This document shows, one piece after another, positions 37,770-47,066 of a stretch of 64,000 nucleotides of DNA. The notes under the pieces are model-generated. The model was given only the letters and a program-made list of their open reading frames with translations. It ran no database searches and was not told the origin of the DNA. This DNA is from Marinilactibacillus piezotolerans (GTDB lineage: Bacteria; Bacillota; Bacilli; Lactobacillales; Carnobacteriaceae_A): NCBI RefSeq assembly GCF_900169305.1, contig NZ_FWDP01000003.1, positions 186,001-250,000 on the forward strand, given 5' to 3'. How positions within the stretch are numbered: the stretch's first letter is position 1; every line of letters begins with the position of its first letter. The translations under genes were made by a program, and so were the position numbers.

Positions 37770-37783
37770 TGAGAACGTTTTCA
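37770..37783 (-). promoter_or_regulatory. cre-like catabolite repression site before the importer genes
   Basis: TGAGAACGTTTTCA matches the cre consensus TGWAARCGYTWWCA at 13 of 14 positions. It lies 46-59 bases upstream of the permease start, in the promoter region, so CcpA repression of the importer genes is likely. Confidence 0.75.
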
Positions 37784-37818
37784 AATAATACCGTACAAAT
37801 CCGCTTCCAACATAGTAA

Positions 37819-37848
37819 AATCTGGACACTTTTAACCGTGTCCAGATT
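37819..37848 (-). terminator. Terminator after the DUF4340-like lipoprotein gene
   Basis: AATCTGGACAC (37819-37829) pairs perfectly with GTGTCCAGATT (37838-37848); TTTTACTATG follows on the minus strand. It ends the GH95-yesMN transcript before the importer promoter. Confidence 0.85.
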
Positions 37849-37851
37849 CTA

Positions 37852-39189
37852 CTACAGTAATTCGTCAAAGGCATTAAACAGTTCTTGCAGTTTATCATCT
37901 GATGCTTTAAATTCTGTTCGGCCGTCTTTTAAAACGATATAGCTGTCTTCGTTTTCTATTGGAATAAATTCGACTCGTTCTGAGACTGTCTGACCGTCAT
38001 TTAAATAGTGGTAGTCTATGGTAATCGTACTTTCGGCCTCGTCTATACCAGCTAACTCTTCTGGTGTGGCCTTTTCACTATAAGATAATCTGGCTAAATA
38101 CTGATACTTTCTTCTGAAAATCTCACCGTCGATTTCCTGTTCATTTAAGTAGAACGTACTATTCAAGGTGGTTTCTTCTGCTTCATTCAATGCCAGTTCA
38201 TGTTCGGCTTCAATTACATATTCTGTCTCTTCTGTTTTAATGGTTACCGTTTGGACGGCATTCAAAGGAATCAAAGCAATGAAATTATCGACAATATTCA
38301 AGGGTTCAAACGTATACTGTGCCAACAACTGATTCGGTACTAAATAATGCTGGTTTTGTTCCTTTAACGTTACAGGCGTATACCGACCATCCTCAGATTC
38401 GCCAATCATCAATGTTTCCTGTTCTTGTCCATTTTTTAATATAATGGTCTGAACTGGATTTGCTGCAGGTGTATCTGCTGCAGGTCCTCTAAGCTGATAA
38501 AAGCTTCCCAGCAATTTCTCCATCCATTGGTATTCAATTGAAAAGGGCGTTTCATATACATCATGTAAATACCATCCGCTGATAAAGGGCAGTTTTTCCA
38601 CTTCGTTCAACGTCGTTTCCTGATTCAAGCGAACGGTTTCTTCTCCCTCATTGAATTCGATCTCAGTCAGCTCATTTAATCCAATTGCTATAGGTTCCTC
38701 TAAAAAGCTGGTATCAAACGGCTGTAATGACAAGGGCAGCTCTTCCACTTTAAATGTCTCTTCACTTACATTGATGTAATGCTGTTCATTGCTGCTCCAG
38801 ACTTCCAAGGTAAAGTCATTTTCTTCATTACTCAGTTGAATAGAAACAGCTCCATCTGCTGGGCTCTTGGTCTCTGTTGGGACCCCTTGCAAGCTGAACA
38901 ACTCATCTACAAAAGTAGAGATAGAAGGTGTATGAGGATTCTCCAGCCCTTCAGCAACCCACTCTCCATTCTGATAAGTTAATTCAATCATATCTTCTTC
39001 CGTCGCAACATCTAAACTACGAACAGGAAATTCTTCAGGAATGACGTAGCTTCTCTGTTCTGCTTCAGTTATTTCTGTCTCAGTTTCAGATTCAGTTTCT
39101 GAATTACTGTCTGAACTGCTTTGATCACAACCGGCCGCTAGTAACAGCAGTGCAGCCAGCGTCAGGCAATACATTTTTTTATGTTTCAT
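37852..39189 (-). CDS. DUF4340-like lipoprotein
   Basis: About 445 residues. A lipoprotein signal (LTLAALLLLAAGCDQSSS, cysteine at about residue 21) is followed by an acidic Ser/Glu/Thr linker. The rest is a repeated beta-rich pattern (IELTYQNGEWVAEGLENPHT, then later VQTVTIKTEETEYVIEAEHE) that resembles DUF4340 proteins. ATG at 39189 follows GGGAGG by seven bases; it overlaps yesL by 11 bases. DUF4340 proteins are best known next to Gld-type ABC transporters, so location in a YesMN sugar-sensing operon is unusual. It could be an extracytoplasmic accessory to the sensor or receptor. Family call is tentative. Confidence 0.6.
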   Translation of the reverse strand: MKHKKMYCLTLAALLLLAAGCDQSSSDSNSETESETETEITEAEQRSYVIPEEFPVRSLDVATEEDMIELTYQNGEWVAEGLENPHTPSISTFVDELFSLQGVPTETKSPADGAVSIQLSNEENDFTLEVWSSNEQHYINVSEETFKVEELPLSLQPFDTSFLEEPIAIGLNELTEIEFNEGEETVRLNQETTLNEVEKLPFISGWYLHDVYETPFSIEYQWMEKLLGSFYQLRGPAADTPAANPVQTIILKNGQEQETLMIGESEDGRYTPVTLKEQNQHYLVPNQLLAQYTFEPLNIVDNFIALIPLNAVQTVTIKTEETEYVIEAEHELALNEAEETTLNSTFYLNEQEIDGEIFRRKYQYLARLSYSEKATPEELAGIDEAESTITIDYHYLNDGQTVSERVEFIPIENEDSYIVLKDGRTEFKASDDKLQELFNAFDELL

Positions 39190-39871
39190 GATCTGTCCTC
39201 CCAGTATTCGCAAACTGTACTTTTAATTTTTCCAAAATCGGATGTGTCCCTCGCATAAAGTAGTAAACGGTTATCGAAAACAGCATCAAGACGGCATAAG
39301 TGAAAAACCCGTATAAGATAACCGAAAAAGCAAAAAGGATAGAAATAATCGATAAGCTGTTCCGCTTATTCTGATAAAGCAATATGATAGAAAAGATGAT
39401 CAGATTTCTGACAGTCACTTCAAACCTTGCTAGTATGGAAAAAGCATACACTCCTGACAGAAGCACCAGCAGAAAGGCAATGACGCTGATAACGGTCAAA
39501 ATGATCCATCCATTATTTAATACGAATAGAATATCTACACTTAATATCAGCAGGACAATCAGTAAAACTGCCCAATATTTTGTACTTTCTTTGAAGTTAT
39601 TCTTATAAGCTCTCCAATAATCAGTAGTCGGATTAATGCTTTTCTCTCTATGCAGCTTTCCCATTGAGTAAAATAACGCTGTCAGACTGGGACCTGTCGG
39701 GATCATTGCGGCTGCGTAAATCAGCAGGTTAGAAATGCTAACTGGAAAAAGGATGAGGACCCCCAAAATCAATATGTTGCTCAGCAGAAAATAGAGATTG
39801 GTCATGAAAAAATAATAGATATACTGGGTAATCTTGTATAGTAGTGTGTCCGTTGACTGCTTGTTATTCAT
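39179..39871 (-). CDS. YesL-like DUF624 membrane protein
   Basis: A 230-residue protein with about five helices, of the DUF624/YesL family that accompanies YesMN and LplABC-type sugar loci. Typical features are the aromatic N-terminal helix (YFFMTNLYFLLSNILILGVL), MIPTGPSLTALFYSMGKL and a charged cytoplasmic loop DYWRAYKNNFKESTKYW. The family's exact job is not known; a role in signalling or transporter assembly is usually supposed. It overlaps yesN by four bases and the lipoprotein gene by 11. Confidence 0.88.
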   Translation of the reverse strand: MNNKQSTDTLLYKITQYIYYFFMTNLYFLLSNILILGVLILFPVSISNLLIYAAAMIPTGPSLTALFYSMGKLHREKSINPTTDYWRAYKNNFKESTKYWAVLLIVLLILSVDILFVLNNGWIILTVISVIAFLLVLLSGVYAFSILARFEVTVRNLIIFSIILLYQNKRNSLSIISILFAFSVILYGFFTYAVLMLFSITVYYFMRGTHPILEKLKVQFANTGRTDHET

Positions 39872-41358
39872 TCCATTTCCTCACTTTTCCAATTTTTCTG
39901 GTACTCTTTTGGACTCATCCTAAATGTCTTCTTGAACTTCTTATGAAAATAATCATAGTTGGAATATCCCACCAACTTGGCAATCTCATAAACATACATC
40001 GTCTCATCCTGCAGTAGTTTCTTAGCCTTCTCCAGTCTCTTGTTATCCAGATACGTATGGTAGCTCAAAGACGTTTCCGCTTTGAACTTCTTACCCAAGT
40101 AAGACTGACTGTAGTTGAATTGCTGAGCCAGTTCTTTCAAGCTCAGGTTCAAATGATAATTTTTCGCTGTGTAGCGCTTGATCTCTTCCACAATATCCTG
40201 CTTTTCATTCGTCTCATAAAAAAATCGGCCAAAGTCATAAAAAATATACTTCAAAAATTTTGCAGTCTGCAGAATCGATTTCTCTTTCCAGATGATCGAT
40301 AAAATTTTATCCTTTTCAATTTCCTTGACCGGTTTATTCATACTCTCTTCTAGAAATGCAACACAGTCCAGAAACAGAACAGACCATTCTCTTTTGACTC
40401 TATCAGCCTCCTGGTGAGCTGATCTGAAGTACTGTACAAACTGATCAATCACCTCTTCAATCGCCTGCTTCTGATTATCTTTGATAGCCATTTTAAGATG
40501 AAACAACAAGTTGCGGTCGCTCAAATCTGACTCTTCTGTCCGTATGGCATCTGGTGTGATGATCCAGTTATCTGGATAGAAATACCGCCTGCTATTTAAT
40601 TGAAGAATTTCTTTGTACAATACCGGCAATTCGGAAATCTGATATATCTCCGAGCTTACAGCCGCTTGCAAGTTTCTCTTTATAAATTCTCCCCTGATCA
40701 ATGCAGAATTATTCTGTGCTGATCCATCACAGATGAGTAAAAACAGGCTTTCTCCGTAGTTATAAGCAAAAATCTTGGAAGCATCCAGCTGTTCCTGAAA
40801 CAATAAGCAGTCCTGCTCTGTATACTGTTTGTTTTCATTTTTCACTTCCAGCAGTTGAAAGCTTTTATAGTCTTCCAGCATAGCCAGTGTCTGACTTGTA
40901 TTCCTATGAAAGATAAACGAAAATATCTGCTGGTTCGTCAGGTAATCCTGAAAAGTCTTCTGCTCTCTTTTTTCTTTAGACTCTCTGTCAATTTGTTTTT
41001 TGACTCTATCCAAAACTTCCAGCAGCTCATTTTCATCGATTGGTTTCAATAAATAATGAAATGTTCCTAGTGAAACAGCATTTTGAGCATACTTAAAGTC
41101 TGAATAGCCGGATAACACAATATATTTTGCTCCATTATCCAGTTGTTTCGCTTTTTCGATCATCTTCAATCCATCTAATCCCGGCATTTTTACATCTGTT
41201 ATGACCAGATCCGGATTTTTCTCTTCAATCATTTTCAGCCCGGACAATCCGTTTTCAGCAGAACCGATCACTTCAAATCCTTCTTCGCTCCAGTTAATAA
41301 TGTACTCCATTCCTTCTCTAACGATTGGTTCATCATCAACTAGAATCACTGAATACAT
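39868..41358 (-). CDS. YesN-type response regulator with AraC output domain
   Basis: A 496-residue regulator. The receiver domain carries the acidic pair VDDE at residues 7-10, phosphorylation aspartate in LVITDVKMPG (about residue 55) and lysine in LLKPIDENEL. A middle linker domain of about 250 residues follows, then an AraC helix-turn-helix pair (LKELAQQFNYSQSYLGKKFK and IAKLVGYSNYDYFHKKFKKT). Such proteins activate sugar-uptake and glycosidase operons. It abuts yesM (one-base overlap). Likely targets are the importer and glycosidase promoters in this locus. Confidence 0.93.
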   Translation of the reverse strand: MYSVILVDDEPIVREGMEYIINWSEEGFEVIGSAENGLSGLKMIEEKNPDLVITDVKMPGLDGLKMIEKAKQLDNGAKYIVLSGYSDFKYAQNAVSLGTFHYLLKPIDENELLEVLDRVKKQIDRESKEKREQKTFQDYLTNQQIFSFIFHRNTSQTLAMLEDYKSFQLLEVKNENKQYTEQDCLLFQEQLDASKIFAYNYGESLFLLICDGSAQNNSALIRGEFIKRNLQAAVSSEIYQISELPVLYKEILQLNSRRYFYPDNWIITPDAIRTEESDLSDRNLLFHLKMAIKDNQKQAIEEVIDQFVQYFRSAHQEADRVKREWSVLFLDCVAFLEESMNKPVKEIEKDKILSIIWKEKSILQTAKFLKYIFYDFGRFFYETNEKQDIVEEIKRYTAKNYHLNLSLKELAQQFNYSQSYLGKKFKAETSLSYHTYLDNKRLEKAKKLLQDETMYVYEIAKLVGYSNYDYFHKKFKKTFRMSPKEYQKNWKSEEME

Positions 41359-43151
41359 TATTGATCACCTTCCTTGTTTTGATTTATGGGAATACTGATG
41401 GTAACGATTGTTCCTTTGCCTGCTTGGCTGTCTATTTTCAATCCATACGGCGGTCCATAGCGATAAAGAATCCGCTGATGTACATTGGCAATCCCAATAT
41501 GATCCGTATCATGATCAGCTTCAAGAGAAGATCGGATTCTCTCGAGTGTTTGTTCTGAAATGCCCACGCCATTATCAATAATCGTTATAATCAATTGCTG
41601 ATGGCTCTCGTGAACACGAATTTTGATCATGCCTTTACCTACTTTAGGTTCAATACCATGAATAAATGAATTTTCTACGATAGGCTGAATGATCAGCGGC
41701 ATGATCAGCGGATCTTGTTCTGCATCGTTGACGATCGTGTATTCAATCTGATCGCCGAATCTTAATTTCTGTATTTTTAAATAGGTTTTGATAAATTCCA
41801 ACTCTTCGCTCAGCTTGGTGCTGCCCTGCTTGCTTTCTAACGCTTTGCGCATGAGCTTGCTGAGAATCGTGACAATCTCAGCAACTTCCCGGTCTTTATT
41901 TTTTAATGCTTTCATTCTGATCATCTCTAACGTGTTATATAAGAAATGCGGATTGATCTGGCTTGCCAGCATTTTGTACTGAGCATCTTTGATCTGCAGC
42001 TGCCAGTTTTTCTCTCTCACAACATGCTCATAATTGATTTGAATCAATTCTTCAATACTTTTTGCCGTTACAGCAAGCTGATTGTATACATCTGACAGTT
42101 CATCATTTCCATTGATTGTCGGCGGTATTGAAAACTGTCCATTTGAGACCATATTCATGGCTTCTTTTAAGCGGATGATCCGACTGTTGAAGGTTCGAAT
42201 AAAGATGATCAACATCAAAATACTAATCACCAATACACCAATCACGATCCAGTAGGCAAGTCTTAAATCCTTATTGACGTCTCTTAGAATGCTATCCGTT
42301 GGAACAACGCCAATAACCTGCATTTGAGCATCCAAAGTTTTAGGGACTTGCACATTCCGAATATTCAATGTGAACTCACCTTGCGGAAAGTCTGTGTTTT
42401 GTACACTATGATTTCCTTCTGCCGACTCGACGCTATTCAGCAAGGGAACATACCCGCTGTAAGCTTGCACGATATCTGGTGTTTCCGGATAGCTGAAAAT
42501 CGGCGTCTGACTGTCCAGCGTAATAAAGACGCTGCTCGCAGAGTCCGCCAAGAGATTGCGAATCATCTGATCATTTACTGCAATAGCCAGCAACCCGACA
42601 AACTGGTAATCCTGATAAACAGCTCGTACCAGATTCAAATGTGTTTTCCCAGTCACTGGGTCCTCGATCTGCATCCAAAGAATCTGTCCACTGCGTGAAC
42701 GACCTCTTTGATACCACTCTTTGTTCGCTATATCTTCGTTTACCGGGTATATGCCTGTGGTACTTGTCAGTGAAGGGTTTTCGACATAAAAGCGAATATG
42801 CTGGATTTCATCATAATAACGCAGATAGTCCTCAAACATGCGGTAACCATTATATGCCTGATACACTTCAAAAGGAGACTCATAAACAGTCTGAACTAGA
42901 TCTACCAGTTCTTCATCCTGATAAATCCAGTCTGATACACGGATCACAGAGGAAAGAATCGTGGTATAGTCTGTTCGGATCCGCTCATTGTTGTTCTCGA
43001 TTTCTGCCATTTTGTTGTCAATCAAATTAGTTCTAATACTAGATGTTAGATAAATGCCTACTAATAAAATCGGAATAATCAAAATAACCAAATAAGAGCC
43101 CAGCAGTTTTTGCTTTATCGAAATATAGGGTCTACTGTTTAACCTTTTCAT
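41358..43151 (-). CDS. YesM-type membrane sensor histidine kinase
   Basis: A 597-residue kinase: N-terminal helix (LLGSYLVILIIPILLVGIYL), large extracellular sensor of about 250 residues, second helix (YWIVIGVLVISILMLIIFI), HAMP domain (RIIRLKEAMNMVSNGQFSIP), and a His_kinase domain with phospho-accepting region ASQINPHFLYNTLEMIRMKA. An HATPase domain (PLIIQPIVENSFIHGIEP, IIDNGVGIS) follows. The IN-PHFLYN motif defines the YesM/LytS group. It probably senses extracellular oligosaccharide, perhaps with the binding protein or the DUF4340-like lipoprotein, and phosphorylates the adjacent YesN. Confidence 0.94.
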   Translation of the reverse strand: MKRLNSRPYISIKQKLLGSYLVILIIPILLVGIYLTSSIRTNLIDNKMAEIENNNERIRTDYTTILSSVIRVSDWIYQDEELVDLVQTVYESPFEVYQAYNGYRMFEDYLRYYDEIQHIRFYVENPSLTSTTGIYPVNEDIANKEWYQRGRSRSGQILWMQIEDPVTGKTHLNLVRAVYQDYQFVGLLAIAVNDQMIRNLLADSASSVFITLDSQTPIFSYPETPDIVQAYSGYVPLLNSVESAEGNHSVQNTDFPQGEFTLNIRNVQVPKTLDAQMQVIGVVPTDSILRDVNKDLRLAYWIVIGVLVISILMLIIFIRTFNSRIIRLKEAMNMVSNGQFSIPPTINGNDELSDVYNQLAVTAKSIEELIQINYEHVVREKNWQLQIKDAQYKMLASQINPHFLYNTLEMIRMKALKNKDREVAEIVTILSKLMRKALESKQGSTKLSEELEFIKTYLKIQKLRFGDQIEYTIVNDAEQDPLIMPLIIQPIVENSFIHGIEPKVGKGMIKIRVHESHQQLIITIIDNGVGISEQTLERIRSSLEADHDTDHIGIANVHQRILYRYGPPYGLKIDSQAGKGTIVTISIPINQNKEGDQ

Positions 43152-45405
43152 TATTTGGTACCACTCCTCGATCAGTGAAGCGAATTTCTAGTGTTATTGG
43201 TTCGTCTGCAGTCAGGTCCAGTTTTTTAGATGACGTTTCCCATTCGTACTGGTCTTGCAGCTGAATCGTTAACTGCACAGCATGAGATGCTTCCAGTTCA
43301 ATTTCACTTTGGCCTTTTTCTAAATCCCAAGTCAATTGATTAACCTTTACCCCATCCGGCAGCCGCACTCCTTTTAACGTTCCGCTGCTCATCCAGCATG
43401 GAACAGCTTTAAAAAGTGTAACGACTCCCGCTTTTTCAACATAAATCAAAGAGTCATGCAGAACTTTCGGCAAGGAACCATTCGCATCCATATTGAATAC
43501 TTCTCGGTTATTATAATGACTCGTCGCTAAAGAGGAATAAAATGCCTGATTGGTTGCTAATGCTTCTAAAGAAGCTTCTACGATTTCTTTCCGTTCCAAC
43601 GCAATCGCGCACATCGCTGCATGCATTCGACCATGAGAGGAGCTTGTATCGCCATTCTCATTTAACAGCCAAGCCTCGATTCTCTCGTCAAATGCTCTGT
43701 GGGCCGCTTGCCATAACTCAGGAGTTTCCTTGGTGATCTCTTTGGTCTGGAAGACAGGATATAAATTAGAAAAATGTCGATGATTAGGATTTTCTTTCGC
43801 CTGGTCATCAATCCATTCTTTCAGCACGCCTTCTTCATTGATCCGGTAGTCCGGCAGCTGCTGCAGCAACGTTTCATACTTGCTTGGGAACGATTTTCCT
43901 AATATGTGATAAGCCTGTTTTAGATACCCTGCCGCAGCTTTAATCACCGCAACATCCATCGTAGGCGTATCACCCATTCCATTTTCAGCGGAATAACTGG
44001 GACGGATAACCGCTTCCCCCTGTTCAATCATCAGAAAATCTTCGTAGAACTGTAACGTTTCAATATAAAAAGGAATGGCAGTCTCTTTTAAAAAGGTCTT
44101 ATCTAACGTATATTCATAGTATTCATTATAGAAATAAGCAAACCAGCCTGCTCCAGAAGTCCAGAAGATCAGAGGCCATTCGCTGTTCCAATGGACGTGT
44201 ACAGCATGTGTGCTGGCATGAACAGGCATTAAATATCCCCTGCAGCCAAAATATTCCATCGCATTTTTCTTGAAGTCTGGATCGTACTCTTTCATTCTGC
44301 TGAACAAGCCGTCATAGTGCTCAAACAGACCTAATCCGGCAAACGAAGCAATTGCCAGCTGGACATTGGTATCCAGAGTATAGTCCCCGCTCCAGGCTGG
44401 TGAAAAGTCTCCTGCCCATATTCCCTGCAGGTTCGGCAGTGCACGACCGCTCATCGACTGTATAAAGTATCGACTCGCATCATACAGCTTTTCATACAAG
44501 ACAGTCGGCACCTCACCTGACTTTTCCATCTTTTCTATGAGCGTTTCAAAGGACAGTGTACGTTTTTTTGAATCTGCAAGGTTCAGTTCGATCTGGTTAT
44601 AGACTTGCTGGAATTGAGTGGTATGTTCTTCAAGTATCTGTTTGAAGTCTCCCAGCTCAAGCACTTCCTTATCCGGCTTGATCGATATTTTTAACTGGAC
44701 TTTATATACTTCTTCAAAGCTGATTGAGTCATTTTCTGCTTGAACCGTTCCTTTATCAGTCGTCCAGTTCAAATAGACATCATAGTATGTATCGTCCACA
44801 TAGCGGTTCTTTTGCAGAATGGTTTGTCCAGTTACAGTCTGATATGTTTGAACGATGCCGTGCTCCTGATAATCCTTAAATGAGACGGATAACTGGAATG
44901 GTTGATTTGACTGAATCTCAAAAAACAACCCTCGTTCAGCTTTAGAAGAAAAGACGGTTTTCTCAAATTTCTGGCCTGTTTCGGTCGTAAAGACTTCAGA
45001 AGCTGTTCCTTTTTCGTAATTTAACCATCTAATATACTCCGTCGGATTTAACGGTTCATTATGATTCAAAACAAACAGCAATTCACTAGCGGGATGAACA
45101 GGATCACTCATGGTCAAATCTGTATACCCTTTCATTTGTGCTTCTTTGAAATAGTACTCGATGCCCGCTTGGTAGCCTTCCTCTTTGATGATTTTTCTAA
45201 GCTCTGGTAACTGATGCGCTAAATTGGGAATCTGATCTTTGACTTTTTTCTTTAAAAATAAATGATGATGATTCGCTATTAGGTGAAAAGAATGAGGATC
45301 TCCAAACAAAATACCGCCTGATTCGCCATTCCCAACAAAATATCCTTCTTGCCATTTTTCTGCTGACTGAGTACTCCATATCCCTTTTTCTGGAAACTGA
45401 AACAT
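43132..45405 (-). CDS. GH95 family glycosidase (alpha-L-fucosidase or alpha-L-galactosidase)
   Basis: About 757 residues with a GH95 layout: an N-terminal beta domain beginning with a GNGESGG motif, then an (alpha/alpha)6 barrel with the characteristic LQGIWAGDFSPAWSGDYTLD segment, and a C-terminal beta domain. No signal peptide is present, so it acts on imported oligosaccharides. GH95 enzymes remove terminal alpha-1,2-L-fucose (or L-galactose), the cap of fucosylated xyloglucan side chains. ATG at 45405 follows AAGGAG by eight bases. It is the first gene of the operon GH95-yesM-yesN-yesL-lipoprotein and overlaps yesM by 20 bases. Exact sugar specificity is not certain. Confidence 0.82.
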   Translation of the reverse strand: MFQFPEKGIWSTQSAEKWQEGYFVGNGESGGILFGDPHSFHLIANHHHLFLKKKVKDQIPNLAHQLPELRKIIKEEGYQAGIEYYFKEAQMKGYTDLTMSDPVHPASELLFVLNHNEPLNPTEYIRWLNYEKGTASEVFTTETGQKFEKTVFSSKAERGLFFEIQSNQPFQLSVSFKDYQEHGIVQTYQTVTGQTILQKNRYVDDTYYDVYLNWTTDKGTVQAENDSISFEEVYKVQLKISIKPDKEVLELGDFKQILEEHTTQFQQVYNQIELNLADSKKRTLSFETLIEKMEKSGEVPTVLYEKLYDASRYFIQSMSGRALPNLQGIWAGDFSPAWSGDYTLDTNVQLAIASFAGLGLFEHYDGLFSRMKEYDPDFKKNAMEYFGCRGYLMPVHASTHAVHVHWNSEWPLIFWTSGAGWFAYFYNEYYEYTLDKTFLKETAIPFYIETLQFYEDFLMIEQGEAVIRPSYSAENGMGDTPTMDVAVIKAAAGYLKQAYHILGKSFPSKYETLLQQLPDYRINEEGVLKEWIDDQAKENPNHRHFSNLYPVFQTKEITKETPELWQAAHRAFDERIEAWLLNENGDTSSSHGRMHAAMCAIALERKEIVEASLEALATNQAFYSSLATSHYNNREVFNMDANGSLPKVLHDSLIYVEKAGVVTLFKAVPCWMSSGTLKGVRLPDGVKVNQLTWDLEKGQSEIELEASHAVQLTIQLQDQYEWETSSKKLDLTADEPITLEIRFTDRGVVPNNEKVKQ

Positions 45406-45424
45406 CCTGTACACTCCTTGTATT

Positions 45425-45456
45425 TGCAAACGCTTAATTTTTATAAAAGTATACCA
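45425..45456 (-). promoter_or_regulatory. Promoter with downstream cre-like site for the GH95 operon
   Basis: On the minus strand an extended -10 TGG-TATACT (45456-45448) is followed by a cre-like sequence at 45425-45438 (TGCAAACGCTTAAT on the plus strand, 12 of 14 matches to the consensus). Placed between the -10 and the start codon, CcpA binding there would block initiation or elongation. Confidence 0.65.
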
Positions 45457-45577
45457 CACTAATCATGAACTTTATAGACAGGATTTTCTGTAATATGTAA
45501 ATTTTGTTATAATTTTTATATAAAAGATGGGTTTATCAAAATAAAGTTCCTTTTTTAATCAAAAGAAGAGCATAAAA

Positions 45578-45623
45578 AAACCTCTCAAAAGCAGGAGTTT
45601 ACTCCCACTTTGAAAGGTTTGGA
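45578..45623. terminator. Terminator downstream of the MATE gene
   Basis: AAACCTCTCAAAAG and CTTTGAAAGGTTT form an outer stem with an inner hairpin GGAGT/ACTCC; on the minus strand TTTTTTTATG follows. Confidence 0.8.
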
Positions 45624-45629
45624 TTTATC

Positions 45630-46946
45630 TCAATGCCTTGCTGTTCTTCTGATTCTGCGCTTCGGATTCGCGCGTATCATTATCCAGGCTGCCACGATGG
45701 CTTCTGACACCACATAAGACAACCATACACCGTTCATTCCTAAGAAATAACTGAGCACTAGAACGACAGGAACAATAATAAAGCCGCCTCGAAGCAGAGA
45801 AAACATTAAAGCCATGCGCGGCTGGTCGGTTGCACTGAAATAAGTCGTCAGAATCGTATTAATCCCTGCGAAAAAGAAACCGATAAAATAGATCAGCAAG
45901 CCAGCTGACGCCATTTCTGCTACATGCTGACTCAGTTCACTATTGAAAGCCGAAATGATTCCTTCCTGATATAGATACGTAGTTAAGTAAATCAGCGTAC
46001 TTAACAGCAATGAGGTCATTACAGCCAGCTTCAACACATGCTTCATTTGCTGGTAGTCCTTGCTTCCATAGCTTTGGCTCAACAAAGGCTGAGAGCCTTG
46101 GGCAACTCCCGTGAATAAAGACAATACAACAAAAGAGATATTAGCTACAATACCATAAGCAGCCAAACCCAGATTACCTTCAAGAGTAAAGATAATCTGA
46201 TTAAACGTAAACATTACGACTGCTGCAGCAATCTCATTGATAAACCCGGCCGCCCCCAAGTAGCAGATGTCTCTCACGATGATAAACTCCAGTTTCTGAA
46301 GTTTGAACTTAAGCTGATTGATTGGTCGCTTGAAATGAACAGCCAATATCAACAAACTGACGATCGGGGCTACACTGGTGGCCAGAGCTGCTCCAAACAT
46401 GCCCATTTCAAGTGGGAAAATAAAAATATAATCCAGTACAATGTTGATCAAGCTCCCAATCAGCATACCTGCCATTGCCAAAGAAGGATCTCCATCGTTT
46501 CGGACAAAGGACTGCATCGTATTATTAAGAATAAAAAAGGGAGAAAAAAATAATAAAGTTCGCAAATAAACAGCCGTATTCTCAAATGTTTCATTGTCAG
46601 CTCCTAAGCCTTTCGCTAACACATCTGCACCGAGGAGCCCAATCAGAAGAAAGAGCAGTCCTGCCAGCAAGCCAAACATCAAAGACTGAGCATAGACCTT
46701 CCGAGCATCCTCTATTCTATCTTGAGACTTCAAAATACTAAATCTTGAAGCTCCGCCCAGTCCGAGCATCAGTCCCGTTCCATTTATAATTCCATAAGCC
46801 GGAATACTGAGATTCAAAGAGGCGATGCCATTTGATCCTAGGGCTTGCGCAATAAAATAAGTATCTGCCAGAATATATAAAGAGACACCCATCATACCAA
46901 GCATGTTTAGACTCACATAATTAAAAAATCGTTTAGTTTGTTCCAT
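45630..46946 (-). CDS. MATE family multidrug/cation antiporter
   Basis: About 438 residues with twelve predicted helices in two related halves. Typical MATE features are LNMLGMMGVSLYILADTYFIAQALG at the start, GLGGASRFSILKSQ, and GVAQGSQPLLSQSYGSKDYQQM in the second half. MATE proteins export drugs or metabolites in exchange for Na+ or H+; the substrate is unknown. The start at 46946 (MEQTKRFF) follows GGAGG by seven bases, better than 46964. It has its own terminator and is separate from the glycan locus. Confidence 0.92.
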   Translation of the reverse strand: MEQTKRFFNYVSLNMLGMMGVSLYILADTYFIAQALGSNGIASLNLSIPAYGIINGTGLMLGLGGASRFSILKSQDRIEDARKVYAQSLMFGLLAGLLFLLIGLLGADVLAKGLGADNETFENTAVYLRTLLFFSPFFILNNTMQSFVRNDGDPSLAMAGMLIGSLINIVLDYIFIFPLEMGMFGAALATSVAPIVSLLILAVHFKRPINQLKFKLQKLEFIIVRDICYLGAAGFINEIAAAVVMFTFNQIIFTLEGNLGLAAYGIVANISFVVLSLFTGVAQGSQPLLSQSYGSKDYQQMKHVLKLAVMTSLLLSTLIYLTTYLYQEGIISAFNSELSQHVAEMASAGLLIYFIGFFFAGINTILTTYFSATDQPRMALMFSLLRGGFIIVPVVLVLSYFLGMNGVWLSYVVSEAIVAAWIMIRANPKRRIRRTARH

Positions 46947-47020
46947 CTTCTTTCCTCCAAACATCCCTTATTACTGCTGATTGATCACGCCTTTTTGATG
47001 TAATTTAATGAGATTATAGA

Positions 47021-47050
47021 AAAAAGCTGCACCTGAATAAGATGCAACTT
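47021..47050 (-). terminator. Terminator of the phn transporter operon
   Basis: AAGTTGCATC pairs with GGTGCAGCTT (minus strand, two G-U pairs), followed by TTTTCTATAAT, directly after the last phnE stop. Confidence 0.75.
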
Positions 47051-47066
47051 TCAGCAACCAGCACAA

